A model generated the notes under the pieces. That model was given only the letters and a program-made list of their open reading frames with translations, searched no databases and was not told the origin of the DNA. A stretch of DNA of 40,308 nucleotides from the NCBI GenBank assembly GCA_021813905.1, contig JAKAJH010000028.1:1-40308 (forward strand), in the 5' to 3' direction. Shown here in pieces: positions 23,902 to 31,939 of the stretch; position 1 is the stretch's first letter; every line of letters begins with the position of its first letter. Made by a program: the position numbers and the translations under genes. This stretch comes from Bacteroidota bacterium. Lineage in GTDB: Bacteria; Bacteroidota; Ignavibacteria; UBA10030.

Positions 23902-25011
23902 ATGAAACGCCCTGCAATCGAGCGTATCGCCATCAATACCGGCGGCGGAGATGCACCGGGTCTGAATGCGGTCATTCGGGCGACTGTCGTGGCCGCCACG
24001 CAGCGCGGATGGGAATGCTACGGCATCCGCGACGGATACAACGGGCTGCTGGAGCCGAAGCGGTTTCCGGACGGCGGGCTTATCCCGTTGCCGAAGTCCG
24101 CGGTCCGCGGCATCACGCATCTGGGCGGCACGATCCTCGGCACCACGAACAAAGGCAATCCGCTCAAGTGGCCGGTGAAGAAGGGGGACGGCACTGTCGT
24201 CGAGACCGACCGGTCAGATGAACTGATGAAGGCGTTTCGGAAGAACCGCATTGACGCTCTCGTAGCAATCGGCGGGGACGGCTCGCTTTCCATCGCCAAC
24301 GCGCTGGCGCAGAAGGGATTGCGCGTCGTCGGCGTTCCGAAGACCATCGACAACGATCTGGACGAAACGGTCATCACCTTCGGATTCGACACGGCCGTCT
24401 CATTCGCCACCTCCTGCATCGACCGGCTGCATTCGACGGCGGAGGCGCACCAGCGGGTAATGGTGGTGGAAGTCATGGGCCGGTACGCCGGCTGGATCGC
24501 GCTTAACAGCGGCATCTCCGGCACCGCCGACGTGATCCTGATCCCGGAGATTCCGTATGATATCGCTTCGGTCTCGCGAAAGATCGATGCACGGACGAAG
24601 AGCGGTGCGAAGTTCTCCATTGTCGTCGTGGCGGAAGGCGCGGTCCCGAAAGGCGGGGCGCGATCGGTCATTTCGAAGGAAGTCGGACGCGCCGAACGGC
24701 TGGGCGGCATCGGCGAGATCGTCGCCAAGGAGATCCAGGAGGCGACCGGCAAAGAGACGCGGTGCGTCGTGCTGGGGCACCTCCTCCGGGGCGGATCGCC
24801 GACCACCTTCGACCGGCTCATTTCATTGCGGTTTGGTGCAGCGGCCATTCGGGCGCTGGAAGCCGGCCAGAGCGGTGTCATGGTCGCGCTCGATCCGCCG
24901 ACTGTGCGGTACGTCCCCCTGGCGGCCGCCACGCACCGGATGAAAGTTGTCCCGCTGGATTGCGATACGATCCTTACGGCCCGCGACCTTGGAACCTGCT
25001 TTGGTGATTGA
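23902..25011 (+). CDS. pfkA: 6-phosphofructokinase
   Basis: 369-residue PFK. It phosphorylates fructose 6-phosphate. The nucleotide/phosphoryl region is GGDGS (124-128) and the catalytic region PKTIDND (146-152) with Asp150. The residue after the Asp of GGDGS is Gly, which fits ATP use; PPi enzymes have Asp there. The Lys in PKTIDND is instead typical of the PPi and group III (long) enzymes. The combination Gly/Lys is known from ATP-dependent actinobacterial PFKs, so ATP is the more likely donor. GGAG 7 nt before ATG 23902 sets the start; an in-frame ATG 12 nt upstream is possible. It lies between galK and a GH18 gene in the same direction. Confidence 0.93.
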   Translation: MKRPAIERIAINTGGGDAPGLNAVIRATVVAATQRGWECYGIRDGYNGLLEPKRFPDGGLIPLPKSAVRGITHLGGTILGTTNKGNPLKWPVKKGDGTVVETDRSDELMKAFRKNRIDALVAIGGDGSLSIANALAQKGLRVVGVPKTIDNDLDETVITFGFDTAVSFATSCIDRLHSTAEAHQRVMVVEVMGRYAGWIALNSGISGTADVILIPEIPYDIASVSRKIDARTKSGAKFSIVVVAEGAVPKGGARSVISKEVGRAERLGGIGEIVAKEIQEATGKETRCVVLGHLLRGGSPTTFDRLISLRFGAAAIRALEAGQSGVMVALDPPTVRYVPLAAATHRMKVVPLDCDTILTARDLGTCFGD

Positions 25012-25032
25012 TCACTACTCCGGAGAGCCCCG

Positions 25033-26061
25033 ATGACCCGCGCAATGCGTTTTCTGTTCCTGATCCTGCTGCCACTGACGCTCACCGCGCAGAAGCTGGA
25101 GCGGCTGTTCTACGTCGTCGACCGGGAAGACTGCTACCAGAGTTTTCAGCGGAACATCGGGTCGATTGACATCATCGCGCCGCAGGTGTTCGACGTGGAC
25201 CGCTCCGGCATCGTCTCGGGATCGGTCGACAAGCGCATCCTGGATCTGGCGCGGAAGCACAACATCCGGGTCATGCCGCTCGTGATGAACTCCGGATTCG
25301 ATCAGCCGACCTTCCACGCGCTGCTTATGGATACGGTCGCACAGGATCGGGCCATCCAGGGCATGCTCATGGAGTGCCGGACGCTGAAGCTGTACGGCAT
25401 CCAGTTCGACTTTGAAAACATCCACGTCACCGACAAGGACCTGTTCACAGCCTTCTATCGACGCACGGCCAAGGCGCTCCACGCCGCGGGATATGCCATC
25501 AGCGTGGCCGTGGTGCCGCGCATCAGCGACGATCCGGGCCCGACGAGCTACCACAAATGGATCTACGAGTACTGGCGCGGCGTGTATGATTACAGAGCGC
25601 TGGCGGAGGCGGGTGAATTCATTTCGCTGATGACGTACGATCAGCACACCTACCGGACTCCTCCCGGACCCGTGGCGGGACTGACCTGGATGGATCAAGT
25701 GGTGAGGTTCGTGATGAAGGACGTCCCGGCCGAGAAGATCTCACTCGGCCTGCCGTTCTACTCGTACTACTGGTATCCGTACGCGAAAGGGGACGAGACG
25801 CACGTGTGGGGGCGTGGACTCGACTACATCGAAGCGAAAGGAATTGCCGACCGATTTGGCGCATCGTGGCGTTGGGATGAGACCGAAGGCGTGTACTACA
25901 CGTGGTTCAACAATGAAAGTCTGAATGAATTCATCTTCCTGGAAGATGCGCGCTCGTTCGGCGTGAAGATGGATTACGTGAAGAAACACCAATTCCGGGG
26001 CATTTCCGTGTGGCGGCTGGGTCATGAGGATCCGGAGGTATGGAAGAAGATGGGAAGATAG
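25033..26061 (+). CDS. Secreted GH18-family protein
   Basis: 342 residues with a signal peptide (hydrophobic core up to LTLTAQ, residue 20). The rest is a GH18 barrel of the type found in spore peptidoglycan hydrolases and chitinase-like proteins: DIIAPQVFDVD near the first strand, the catalytic motif YGIQFDFENI with Asp126 and Glu128, then FISLMTYDQHT and GLPFYSYYWYPY, and FRGISVWRLGHEDPEVW at the end. The motif has its acid/base Glu, so it should be active on beta-1,4-linked GlcNAc polymers or peptidoglycan, but the substrate is not known. It follows pfk after 21 nt with a GGAG ribosome binding site. Confidence 0.87.
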   Translation: MTRAMRFLFLILLPLTLTAQKLERLFYVVDREDCYQSFQRNIGSIDIIAPQVFDVDRSGIVSGSVDKRILDLARKHNIRVMPLVMNSGFDQPTFHALLMDTVAQDRAIQGMLMECRTLKLYGIQFDFENIHVTDKDLFTAFYRRTAKALHAAGYAISVAVVPRISDDPGPTSYHKWIYEYWRGVYDYRALAEAGEFISLMTYDQHTYRTPPGPVAGLTWMDQVVRFVMKDVPAEKISLGLPFYSYYWYPYAKGDETHVWGRGLDYIEAKGIADRFGASWRWDETEGVYYTWFNNESLNEFIFLEDARSFGVKMDYVKKHQFRGISVWRLGHEDPEVWKKMGR

Positions 26062-26125
26062 GAGTCGGGGAAAAGGGGGATGTGAAGGCAGCGGGGGACA
26101 TCACGGCTGCCGGACCACGGCCGGA

Positions 26126-26412
26126 TCGGAACGGTATGTCCGGTCGAGCGGTCTTGAACCTTGCCTGCTCGAGCACATCAAGATCCGCGCCTCTCAGATC
26201 AACGGCTGCACGTACTGCCTCGACATGCACACATCGGACGCCCTGACGGAGGGCGAATCGCTACAGCGAATCGGCCGGACAACACCTGGAGGGAGACGCC
26301 GTTCTTCTCGGATCGGGAACGTGCCTCGCTTGAAGGGACGGGAACGGTCACGCGCGCGGACACGCTGATCGGCTGCCCCGCTTCGCCTTCTCTTTTCGTG
26401 CCAGGCACCTAA
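26126..26412 (+). pseudogene. Broken AhpD-family (carboxymuconolactone decarboxylase) gene
   Basis: From 26126 the sequence reads SERYVRSSGLEPCLLEH and then IKIRASQINGCTYCLDMHT, typical of AhpD-like alkylhydroperoxidases, including the redox CxxC (CTYC). The usual first ~20 residues are absent. After LQRI the frame is lost near 26270-26285; the next family segment, WRETPFFSDRERASLEGT, continues in the -1 frame. Similarity fades after about 26370, so the C-terminus is lost too. With a missing start, a frameshift and a lost end, this is a decaying gene. Flanking sequence to 26062 and 26413-26512 contains nothing else that I recognise. Confidence 0.8.
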
Positions 26413-26512
26413 GATGCGACGCACTGTCTCTTCTGCAAGTGCACAGTGCTGCAGAAATTCCGCAGCGTCGTTTGCCTGATCGTCAGGGAGCCTGCGTGGC
26501 CTCATTTTCTCC

Positions 26513-26543
26513 TTCGCACTTTGATCATCCTTTTGTACCTTTG
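26513..26543 (+). promoter_or_regulatory. Likely promoter of crcB (TTC-N20-TACCTTTG)
   Basis: TACCTTTG at 26536-26543 is an exact match to the Bacteroidota -7 consensus. At the 20-nt spacing used elsewhere the upstream element reads TTC instead of TTG. The predicted leader is about 35 nt, too short for a fluoride riboswitch, and none was recognised. Confidence 0.5.
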
Positions 26544-26582
26544 GCACGATCGGGGATTTCACGCAACCGTCAAAGGCCTGAT

Positions 26583-26957
26583 GTGAAGAACTATCTGCTC
26601 GTCCTCGCCGGTGGTGGCCTCGGCGCCGCCGCCCGCTACTGGCTCTCCGGCGTGATCCCCCGCTGGGTCGGGACCGGATTCCCGTACGGCGTCTTCAGCG
26701 TCAACCTTATCGGCTGCTTCCTGATCGGCCTGCTGATGACGGCGCTCGAAGACCGGTTCCTGGTCGACCCGTCGCTGCGCGTGTTTCTCACCATCGGCAT
26801 TCTCGGCGGCTTCACGACATTCTCGTCATTCAGCTATGAAAGCGTCATGCTCATTCAGGATGCCGAATATCTCAAAGCGATCCTCTACATCGGCGGATCG
26901 GTCGGCCTGGGCATCGGCGGAACGATCGCCGGCGCATTCCTTGGAAAATTGATCTGA
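26583..26957 (+). CDS. crcB: Fluoride channel CrcB (Fluc)
   Basis: 124 residues with four hydrophobic segments, the standard size. The family markers are GGGLGAAARYW (10-20), the conserved Asn41 in VNLIGCF, and the pore motif GGFTTFSSFS (75-84) with its phenylalanines. The protein exports fluoride as a dual-topology dimer. The start is GTG 26583 with AAAGG 6 nt upstream; an ATG two bases earlier is out of frame and runs into a stop. DUF190 follows after 16 nt, a frequent pairing. Confidence 0.93.
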   Translation: MKNYLLVLAGGGLGAAARYWLSGVIPRWVGTGFPYGVFSVNLIGCFLIGLLMTALEDRFLVDPSLRVFLTIGILGGFTTFSSFSYESVMLIQDAEYLKAILYIGGSVGLGIGGTIAGAFLGKLI

Positions 26958-26973
26958 CGGAAGGACTTTGCCG

Positions 26974-27324
26974 ATGAAACTCGAAGGCGACGGCGTACTG
27001 CTGCGGATCTTCCTCGGTGAACAGGACCAGGTGAAGCACACGCCCCTGTATGAGGTCATTGTCCGTAAGGCACGCGAGACAGGCATTGCGGGCGCCACGG
27101 TCCTCCGCGGTGTCATGGCGTTCGGGGCCGGCAGCCGCGTCATCCACACGGCCAAAATCCTGCGCCTTTCGGAGGATCTTCCGCTTGTCGTCGAGATCGT
27201 CGATACGGAAGAGAAGATCGCCGCGTTCCTTCCGGTGGTCGAGCAGCTTTTCGAAGAGGTCGGTTGCGGCGGCATGATCACGACCGAGAAGGCGCATATC
27301 CTCAAATACACGGCCGGCGCCTGA
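26974..27324 (+). CDS. DUF190 family PII-like protein
   Basis: 116 residues matching DUF190, which has a PII/GlnB-like fold: MKLEGDGVLLRIFLGEQDQ, then PLYEVIVRKARETGIAGATVLRG and a GAGSRVIHTAKILRLSEDLP segment. Its role is not established; its common position beside crcB suggests a link to ion stress or channel control. ATG 26974 follows GGAAGGA by 8 nt. It lies in the crcB transcript. Confidence 0.9.
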   Translation: MKLEGDGVLLRIFLGEQDQVKHTPLYEVIVRKARETGIAGATVLRGVMAFGAGSRVIHTAKILRLSEDLPLVVEIVDTEEKIAAFLPVVEQLFEEVGCGGMITTEKAHILKYTAGA

Positions 27325-27355
27325 TCCGGTCTCGCGCAATGGACGCTCACCCACG

Positions 27356-27757
27356 ATGAGTACCCGCCATCCCCTTCCCGAGTCCATCCACCGCAGCCTG
27401 TCCGTCACCGCCCAACGGGTGGAAGAGACCGCCCGCGAGCTTCTGCACATGCTCAATGAGAGTCAGTCGGCTGCTTCGATCGGACGCAGCTATTCCGCGG
27501 AGGAACGCCGGGACCTCTCGACGCGGCTCGAACGCATCCTCGTCTTGAACAGTGAGTTCTCCCGGACCTTTGCCCTCTCGCACCGGAAGACCGACGAACG
27601 CCAGCTGGTGCACGCGCGGCTCACGTACCTCTGGACCGTCCTCGTCGATTCCCGCTCCGCGCGGTGGAAGTCGTACGGGCAGGCCGGCGCTCCGCAGGGT
27701 CCCGAGGTGGATCGGTCACTCCAGGCCATGATCGATCTGCTCGAAGACATCGTCTAA
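27356..27757 (+). CDS. Small helical protein of unknown function
   Basis: 133 residues, no signal peptide and no membrane segment. It looks mostly helical (ESIHRSLSVTAQRVEETARE, LQAMIDLLEDIV at the end) with many Arg and Ser residues. I do not recognise a family. There is no good ribosome binding site before ATG 27356. It sits 31 nt after DUF190 and 12 nt before the permease gene, so it is probably read in the same transcript. Confidence 0.65.
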   Translation: MSTRHPLPESIHRSLSVTAQRVEETARELLHMLNESQSAASIGRSYSAEERRDLSTRLERILVLNSEFSRTFALSHRKTDERQLVHARLTYLWTVLVDSRSARWKSYGQAGAPQGPEVDRSLQAMIDLLEDIV

Positions 27758-27769
27758 CGCCGGATCCGC

Positions 27770-29089
27770 ATGACCGAACTCCGCCGCTCGCTCTCCCGCT
27801 TCGACCTCACAATGATCGCGGTCGGCTCCACGATCGGCTCGGGGATCTTCCTGACGCCCTCGCTCATCGCCCAGGCACTCCCCTCCCCCGGGTGGATCAT
27901 CGGCATTTGGATCGCCGGCGGCATCACCGCCCTGTGCGGCGCACTTACGTTTGCGGAACTCGGCGGCATGCTCCCGCAGGCCGGCGGCGTTTATGTGTTC
28001 CTATCGGAGGCATACGGAGGGCTGGCGGGATTCCTGTACGGCTGGGCATACTTCCTCGTCGTGAACACGGGCGGCATTGCGGCACTGGCGATCGCCTTCG
28101 CCACGTACTTCGGCGTCTTTGTACCGCTCTCTCAAACCGGACTCCTCCTGGTGGCCATCGCCGGCATCGTTCTCGTCACAGTCGTGAACATCCTGGGTGT
28201 CAAGGCTGGCGGCGTCTTCTCGGACATCTTCACCGTACTGAAGCTTGGCGGCATCGTCTTCCTGGTGGGGGTCGGAATCTTCGGCGGCTCATGGCAGGTC
28301 ACGGAATTCTCCCAACGGCTCATCCTCCCGTCCGGCAGTTTGTCAAGCGCGCTCACGATCGCGTTCGTGGGCGTGCTCTGGTCGTACGGCGGCTGGCAGC
28401 ACGCCACCTTTACCGCCGCCGAGGCCCGCGATCCTCGCAAAGATGTTCCGGTGTCGCTCATCGTTGGCGCCGGCATCGTCGTGGTGGTCTACGTGCTCGT
28501 GAATATCGTGTATTTGCTCTTGCTGAATCCCGTGCAAGTGGCCGGATCAGCGCACGTGGCTGCCGACGCGGTCGCCACCCGTCTGGGACCGGCCGGTGCG
28601 ACAATCATCGCGCTGACCATCTTCATCTCCACGTTCGGGACCGCCGGCATCTACACCCTCACCGCCCCGCGTATCTATTACGCCATGGCAGGAGACGGCG
28701 TCTTTTTTCGGTCCGTCGCCGCGGTGCATCCCCGTTTCCGCACGCCGGCACGGGCGATCCTTCTGCAATCGGGCTGGGCGATCGTGCTGATCCTGCTGTG
28801 GGGAACGTTCGAGAGCCTCATCTCCTATGTGGTCTTCACGGACTGGATCTTCTTCGGCCTGACGGCCTTCAGCGTATTCCTCTTCCGGCATCGGCGCCCG
28901 GACGCGGTGCGTCCATATGCAACGCTCGGATATCCCGTGACACCGGCGATATTCGTCGCTGTGGCCGCATGGTTTGTCCTGAATACGCTCCTGCAACGGC
29001 CGGCCGAGAGCGGAGTTGGACTGGGATTCCTTGCACTCGGTGTTCCTGTCTATTATTTTTGGAGGAACACCGGGGGAAACCAGCCATGA
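27770..29089 (+). CDS. APC-family amino acid permease
   Basis: 439 residues with about 12 hydrophobic helices. The first helix carries the substrate-backbone motif GSTIGSGIFLTPS (19-31), typical of the amino acid-polyamine-organocation superfamily, followed by GALTFAELGGMLPQAGGVYVF. It resembles the L-type (LAT) and serine/threonine-like branch, but the substrate cannot be fixed. Its TGA stop overlaps the ATG of the response regulator (ATGA), so the two are translationally coupled. Confidence 0.92.
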   Translation: MTELRRSLSRFDLTMIAVGSTIGSGIFLTPSLIAQALPSPGWIIGIWIAGGITALCGALTFAELGGMLPQAGGVYVFLSEAYGGLAGFLYGWAYFLVVNTGGIAALAIAFATYFGVFVPLSQTGLLLVAIAGIVLVTVVNILGVKAGGVFSDIFTVLKLGGIVFLVGVGIFGGSWQVTEFSQRLILPSGSLSSALTIAFVGVLWSYGGWQHATFTAAEARDPRKDVPVSLIVGAGIVVVVYVLVNIVYLLLLNPVQVAGSAHVAADAVATRLGPAGATIIALTIFISTFGTAGIYTLTAPRIYYAMAGDGVFFRSVAAVHPRFRTPARAILLQSGWAIVLILLWGTFESLISYVVFTDWIFFGLTAFSVFLFRHRRPDAVRPYATLGYPVTPAIFVAVAAWFVLNTLLQRPAESGVGLGFLALGVPVYYFWRNTGGNQP

Positions 29090-29445
29090 AGATCGGATCA
29101 CACATCCTTGTCGTGGACGATAACGACTCGTTCCGCGACCTGCTCCGCGACGTCCTCACCGAGCGCGGGTTCAAGATCTCCGAAGCGGTAAACGGCGAAG
29201 ACGCTCTGCAGATGATGGAGAAGGGATTCTTCGACATGGCGATCGTGGATCTGGAGATGCCGCGGTTGAACGGCCTCGAATTCACAAAGCGCGTCAAGTC
29301 GCGCTCACCCCGGTTCCCGATCGTAATGGTCACGGCGTACGCTTCGTTCTACCAGCCATCGGAAATCCTCGCCGCCGGTGTGGACGCGTTCCTGCAGAAG
29401 CCGATTCCGATGGACAAGCTCGTCCGTGTCGTCGAGCAGATTTGA
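29086..29445 (+). CDS. Receiver-only response regulator (CheY-like)
   Basis: 119 residues forming just a phosphoacceptor receiver domain. The acidic pair is Asp11-Asp12, the phosphorylation site Asp55 in AIVDLEMP, the switch residue Thr83 in VMVTAY and Lys105 in QKPIP. No output domain is present, so it works by protein contact. It is translationally coupled to the upstream permease; no kinase gene is adjacent. The nearest kinase lies at 32979-34163 on the other strand, with no proof of pairing. Confidence 0.94.
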   Translation: MKIGSHILVVDDNDSFRDLLRDVLTERGFKISEAVNGEDALQMMEKGFFDMAIVDLEMPRLNGLEFTKRVKSRSPRFPIVMVTAYASFYQPSEILAAGVDAFLQKPIPMDKLVRVVEQI

Positions 29446-29466
29446 TCCATCCCCTTCCCCGCCGCG

Positions 29467-29497
29467 TTGCCTTTGCACCCACCGCTCCGTACCTTGA
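29467..29497 (+). promoter_or_regulatory. Promoter of the class V PLP enzyme gene (TTG-N20-TACCTTGA)
   Basis: TTG at 29467-29469 is followed after exactly 20 nt by TACCTTGA at 29490-29497. The predicted start near 29502 leaves a leader of about 20 nt that contains the AAAGGA ribosome binding site. Confidence 0.55.
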
Positions 29498-29521
29498 TGC
29501 GGTTTCGTTCAAAGGATTTCC

Positions 29522-30727
29522 ATGCGGACCGATTCTTCATCCATGACTCCGACCCTCCTGAGCAACGGACGGCTTGCCGAGGCGCGAACGCTGTTTCCGC
29601 ACATCGGCACCGGCCATATCTACCTGAACCACGCGGCCACCAGCCCGCTCTCAACGCGCGTTGTGGACGCCATCCGGCGGCACCTTGAAGATCACTCGGC
29701 CGGAACGATCGACACATTCGTCAGCGACATGAAGGCGGTCGCGGCGTGCCGGAGCGCCATCGCCCGGCTGATCCATGCGGAGGCGCCGGAGCGGATCGCC
29801 TTCACGCTGAACACTTCGGATGCAATCAACATTGTCGCTGCGGGATTTCCGTGGCAGAGCGGCGACCGGGTACTCCTGAACGATCACGAGTTCCCGGCGA
29901 ATGTCCACCCCTATCTGCATCTGCGTGATCGGGGCGTGGCAATCGACGTATTGCCGACACGATACGGCGTCGTTACCCCGGAAATGGTGGAAGCCTCCCT
30001 GACTCCCCGCACGCGCATCGTCGGCCTTTCGGCGGTGCAATTTCTCACCGGCTCTCGGGCCGACCTGGCAGCCATCGGGCGATTGTGCCGGGACCGCGGC
30101 GTGCGCTTCGTCGTCGACGGCATCCAGGCGGTCGGCGCCGTGCGCCTTGACGTGCAGACGATGTGCATCGATGCACTGGCGGCCGGCGGACAGAAATGGC
30201 AGATGGCGCCTCTGGGGACGGGATACGTGTATATCACGCAGGAACTGCAGGACATGATCCGCCAGCCGTGCAAGGGCTGGCTCTCGGTGGCGGACCCATG
30301 GCAGTTCTTCAAGTACGATCAGCCGCTGGCCGCCTCCGCGCAACGATATGAGGGGGGGACATTGAATTCTCCCGGGCTCATCGGCATGCGGGCGTCGCTG
30401 GAGACGCTCCTCGAATTTGGACCGGACGCGATCGAATCCCACATCCTCGCCATCACGCGGCGGCTGATGGAGCATCTGCAATCGTTCAACGAACTGACGC
30501 TCCTCACGCCGGAGCAGGACCGGGAACGCGCCGGCATCGTCACCGTGGCGGCATCCGACGGCCGGGACCTGACGCCGGTGTTCAAGGCCCTGGAGCGTGA
30601 TCGGATCAGCTGCTCGCTCCGTGAAGGAAAGCTGCGGTTCTCTCCCCACTTCTACACGAATGTTCATGACATCGAAGCGGCGCTGGAGGTTCTTCACTCC
30701 ACGCTCGCTCATTCATCCGGAAGGTAA
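29522..30727 (+). CDS. Class V aminotransferase / cysteine desulfurase-like PLP enzyme
   Basis: 401 residues of the fold type I class V family. YLNHAATSPLS (34-44) is the N-terminal signature, LNTSDAINIV marks the cofactor-phosphate loop, Asp199 in VVDGIQAVG binds the pyridine nitrogen, and Lys225 in GGQKW is the Schiff-base lysine. The mobile loop Cys of true cysteine desulfurases (near 330-350) is not obvious, so another C-S or C-N reaction on an amino acid is equally possible. AAAGGA 6 nt upstream sets ATG 29522. The asparaginase-like gene starts 4 nt after its stop, hence one transcript. Confidence 0.88.
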   Translation: MRTDSSSMTPTLLSNGRLAEARTLFPHIGTGHIYLNHAATSPLSTRVVDAIRRHLEDHSAGTIDTFVSDMKAVAACRSAIARLIHAEAPERIAFTLNTSDAINIVAAGFPWQSGDRVLLNDHEFPANVHPYLHLRDRGVAIDVLPTRYGVVTPEMVEASLTPRTRIVGLSAVQFLTGSRADLAAIGRLCRDRGVRFVVDGIQAVGAVRLDVQTMCIDALAAGGQKWQMAPLGTGYVYITQELQDMIRQPCKGWLSVADPWQFFKYDQPLAASAQRYEGGTLNSPGLIGMRASLETLLEFGPDAIESHILAITRRLMEHLQSFNELTLLTPEQDRERAGIVTVAASDGRDLTPVFKALERDRISCSLREGKLRFSPHFYTNVHDIEAALEVLHSTLAHSSGR

Positions 30728-30731
30728 GGAA

Positions 30732-31220
30732 ATGTCGATCAGGATCTTTGTCACCGGCGGCACGTTCGACAAGGAGTATAATGAGCTGGACGGTCGCCTT
30801 TTCTTTAAGGACACGCATCTGCACGAGATGCTCAAATTGGGACGCTGCAAGGTGGGCCTGGATATCCGCACGCTCATGCTCGTGGACAGCCTCGAGATGA
30901 CCGATGCAGACCGGCAGCTGATCGTCGATCAATGCCGGAAGACGAAGGAGCCGCGGATCGTCATTACACACGGAACGGACACGATGGAGGAAACCGCCCG
31001 GACGCTCGGACAGGCGGTGACGGAAAAGACCATCGTGCTGACAGGAGCGATGATCCCCTACAAATTCGGCAGCTCAGACGGCCTGTTCAACCTGGGTAGC
31101 GCGCTGGCATTCGCTCAGACGCTTCCCGCAGGGGTTTATGTCGCAATGAACGGACGGTACTTTGCGTGGGACAACGTACGGAAGAACCGGAAGACCGGAG
31201 AATTTGAGGAAGTCGGATAG
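30732..31220 (+). CDS. Single-domain asparaginase-like protein
   Basis: 162 residues that match only the N-terminal catalytic domain of L-asparaginases (usually 320-350 residues). The first catalytic threonine is Thr11 in TGGTFD and the second motif ITHGTDTMEETA has Thr82-Asp83, so the active-site residues of this half are kept. The C-terminal domain that completes the site by dimerisation is absent. Short proteins like this exist as a family, so this is not clearly a truncation; their activity is unclear. GGAAGG lies 7 nt before the ATG. Confidence 0.8.
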   Translation: MSIRIFVTGGTFDKEYNELDGRLFFKDTHLHEMLKLGRCKVGLDIRTLMLVDSLEMTDADRQLIVDQCRKTKEPRIVITHGTDTMEETARTLGQAVTEKTIVLTGAMIPYKFGSSDGLFNLGSALAFAQTLPAGVYVAMNGRYFAWDNVRKNRKTGEFEEVG

Positions 31221-31230
31221 AGACGGGGAG

Positions 31231-31270
31231 TACGGGCGTACGAGAGTACGAAGGTACGAGAGTGCGAAGG
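31231..31270. repeat. Five imperfect tandem copies of an 8-bp unit
   Basis: The units are TACGGGCG, TACGAGAG, TACGAAGG, TACGAGAG and TGCGAAGG, without gaps. They fill the gap between the converging asparaginase-like and cNMP-binding genes. No terminator hairpin is visible there. Confidence 0.75.
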
Positions 31271-31272
31271 TG

Positions 31273-31668
31273 TTACTGCTGATGGGCGGTGAGCTGTTCT
31301 GAGGCCCACCACGCATCGGTCGTTCGGGCGATGCGCTCGGCCAGGCTGATGAGGATGCGCTTCGCGAATTCCGGGTGATCGCGGATCACGTCGTCAACGC
31401 TCATTTGCACGTAAAGAACCGACGTCGGCTCCAGGGCAGTCAGCGTCGCTGTCCGGGGTATGTTCAGGATACAGCCCATCTCGCCGAACACCGTTCCTCG
31501 ATCCGAAATCTCCGCGACGGTGAAGTCTTTCTTGAACACGCCCACCTTCCCTCTCAGGAGGATGTACCACCCCTCGGCTGGATCACCGGCGCGCACGATG
31601 GTGTCTCCGATGGAGAAATATTGCTTTTCTCCCGGGATGCCAAATTCCATGTCCTTCATTTCAGCCAT
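31273..31668 (-). CDS. Stand-alone cyclic-nucleotide-binding domain protein
   Basis: 131 residues, essentially one cNMP-binding beta-roll: FSIGDTIVRAGDPAEGWYILLRG at the front and the phosphate-binding cassette FGEMGCILNIPRTATLTA (61-78) with Glu63 and Arg72, the residues that hold the ribose and phosphate of cAMP or cGMP. It has no helix-turn-helix, so it is not a CRP-type regulator; it may regulate by protein contact. A GGTG-type ribosome binding site precedes ATG 31668. No promoter was found in the 270-nt gap upstream. Confidence 0.88.
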   Translation of the reverse strand: MAEMKDMEFGIPGEKQYFSIGDTIVRAGDPAEGWYILLRGKVGVFKKDFTVAEISDRGTVFGEMGCILNIPRTATLTALEPTSVLYVQMSVDDVIRDHPEFAKRILISLAERIARTTDAWWASEQLTAHQQ

Positions 31669-31757
31669 TCTTCACCTTTGTCTTCCGCAGCGAGCCTCAC
31701 CGCGGGCTTCCTGGGGGAAATCTTTCTGAATCTGCAAAGAATCCCTCTGAGACACAA

Positions 31758-31810
31758 GGGGGGCTCAAAACGGGCGAATTCCGACACCCGGCGGGTATTG
31801 TGAGCCCCCT
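31758..31810. repeat. Long inverted repeat in the gap between divergent genes
   Basis: GGGGGCTCA (31759-31767) pairs with TGAGCCCCC (31801-31809) around a loop of 33 nt that has its own small dyad (CGGG/CCCG). No T-run follows, so it is not a standard terminator. It lies between the divergent cNMP-binding and lipoprotein genes. The rest of 31669-31939 shows nothing I can name. Confidence 0.6.
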
Positions 31811-31939
31811 CAACCCGAAACCGCGGGAGTTCTGCCTGCATCTCCCAACTCCGATGGATGACCGGCATCACGCTCACTTTCACGAGTACTGGTGTTCTTA
31901 GATCGGGACGGCATCCATGTTCAACTTGAAAGGAGAGTT

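Noticed and set aside
26194-26562. Minus-strand frame with a helical-looking segment (LPDDQANDAAEFLQHC)
   Set aside because: It overlaps the AhpD remnant and the crcB promoter, matches no known family and has no ribosome binding site.
26413-26582. Fluoride riboswitch before crcB
   Set aside because: The predicted leader is only about 35 nt and no crcB-type motif was seen.
31656-31883. 75-codon minus-strand frame upstream of the cNMP gene
   Set aside because: Arg/Pro-rich, no family similarity, crosses the inverted repeat; looks like chance.
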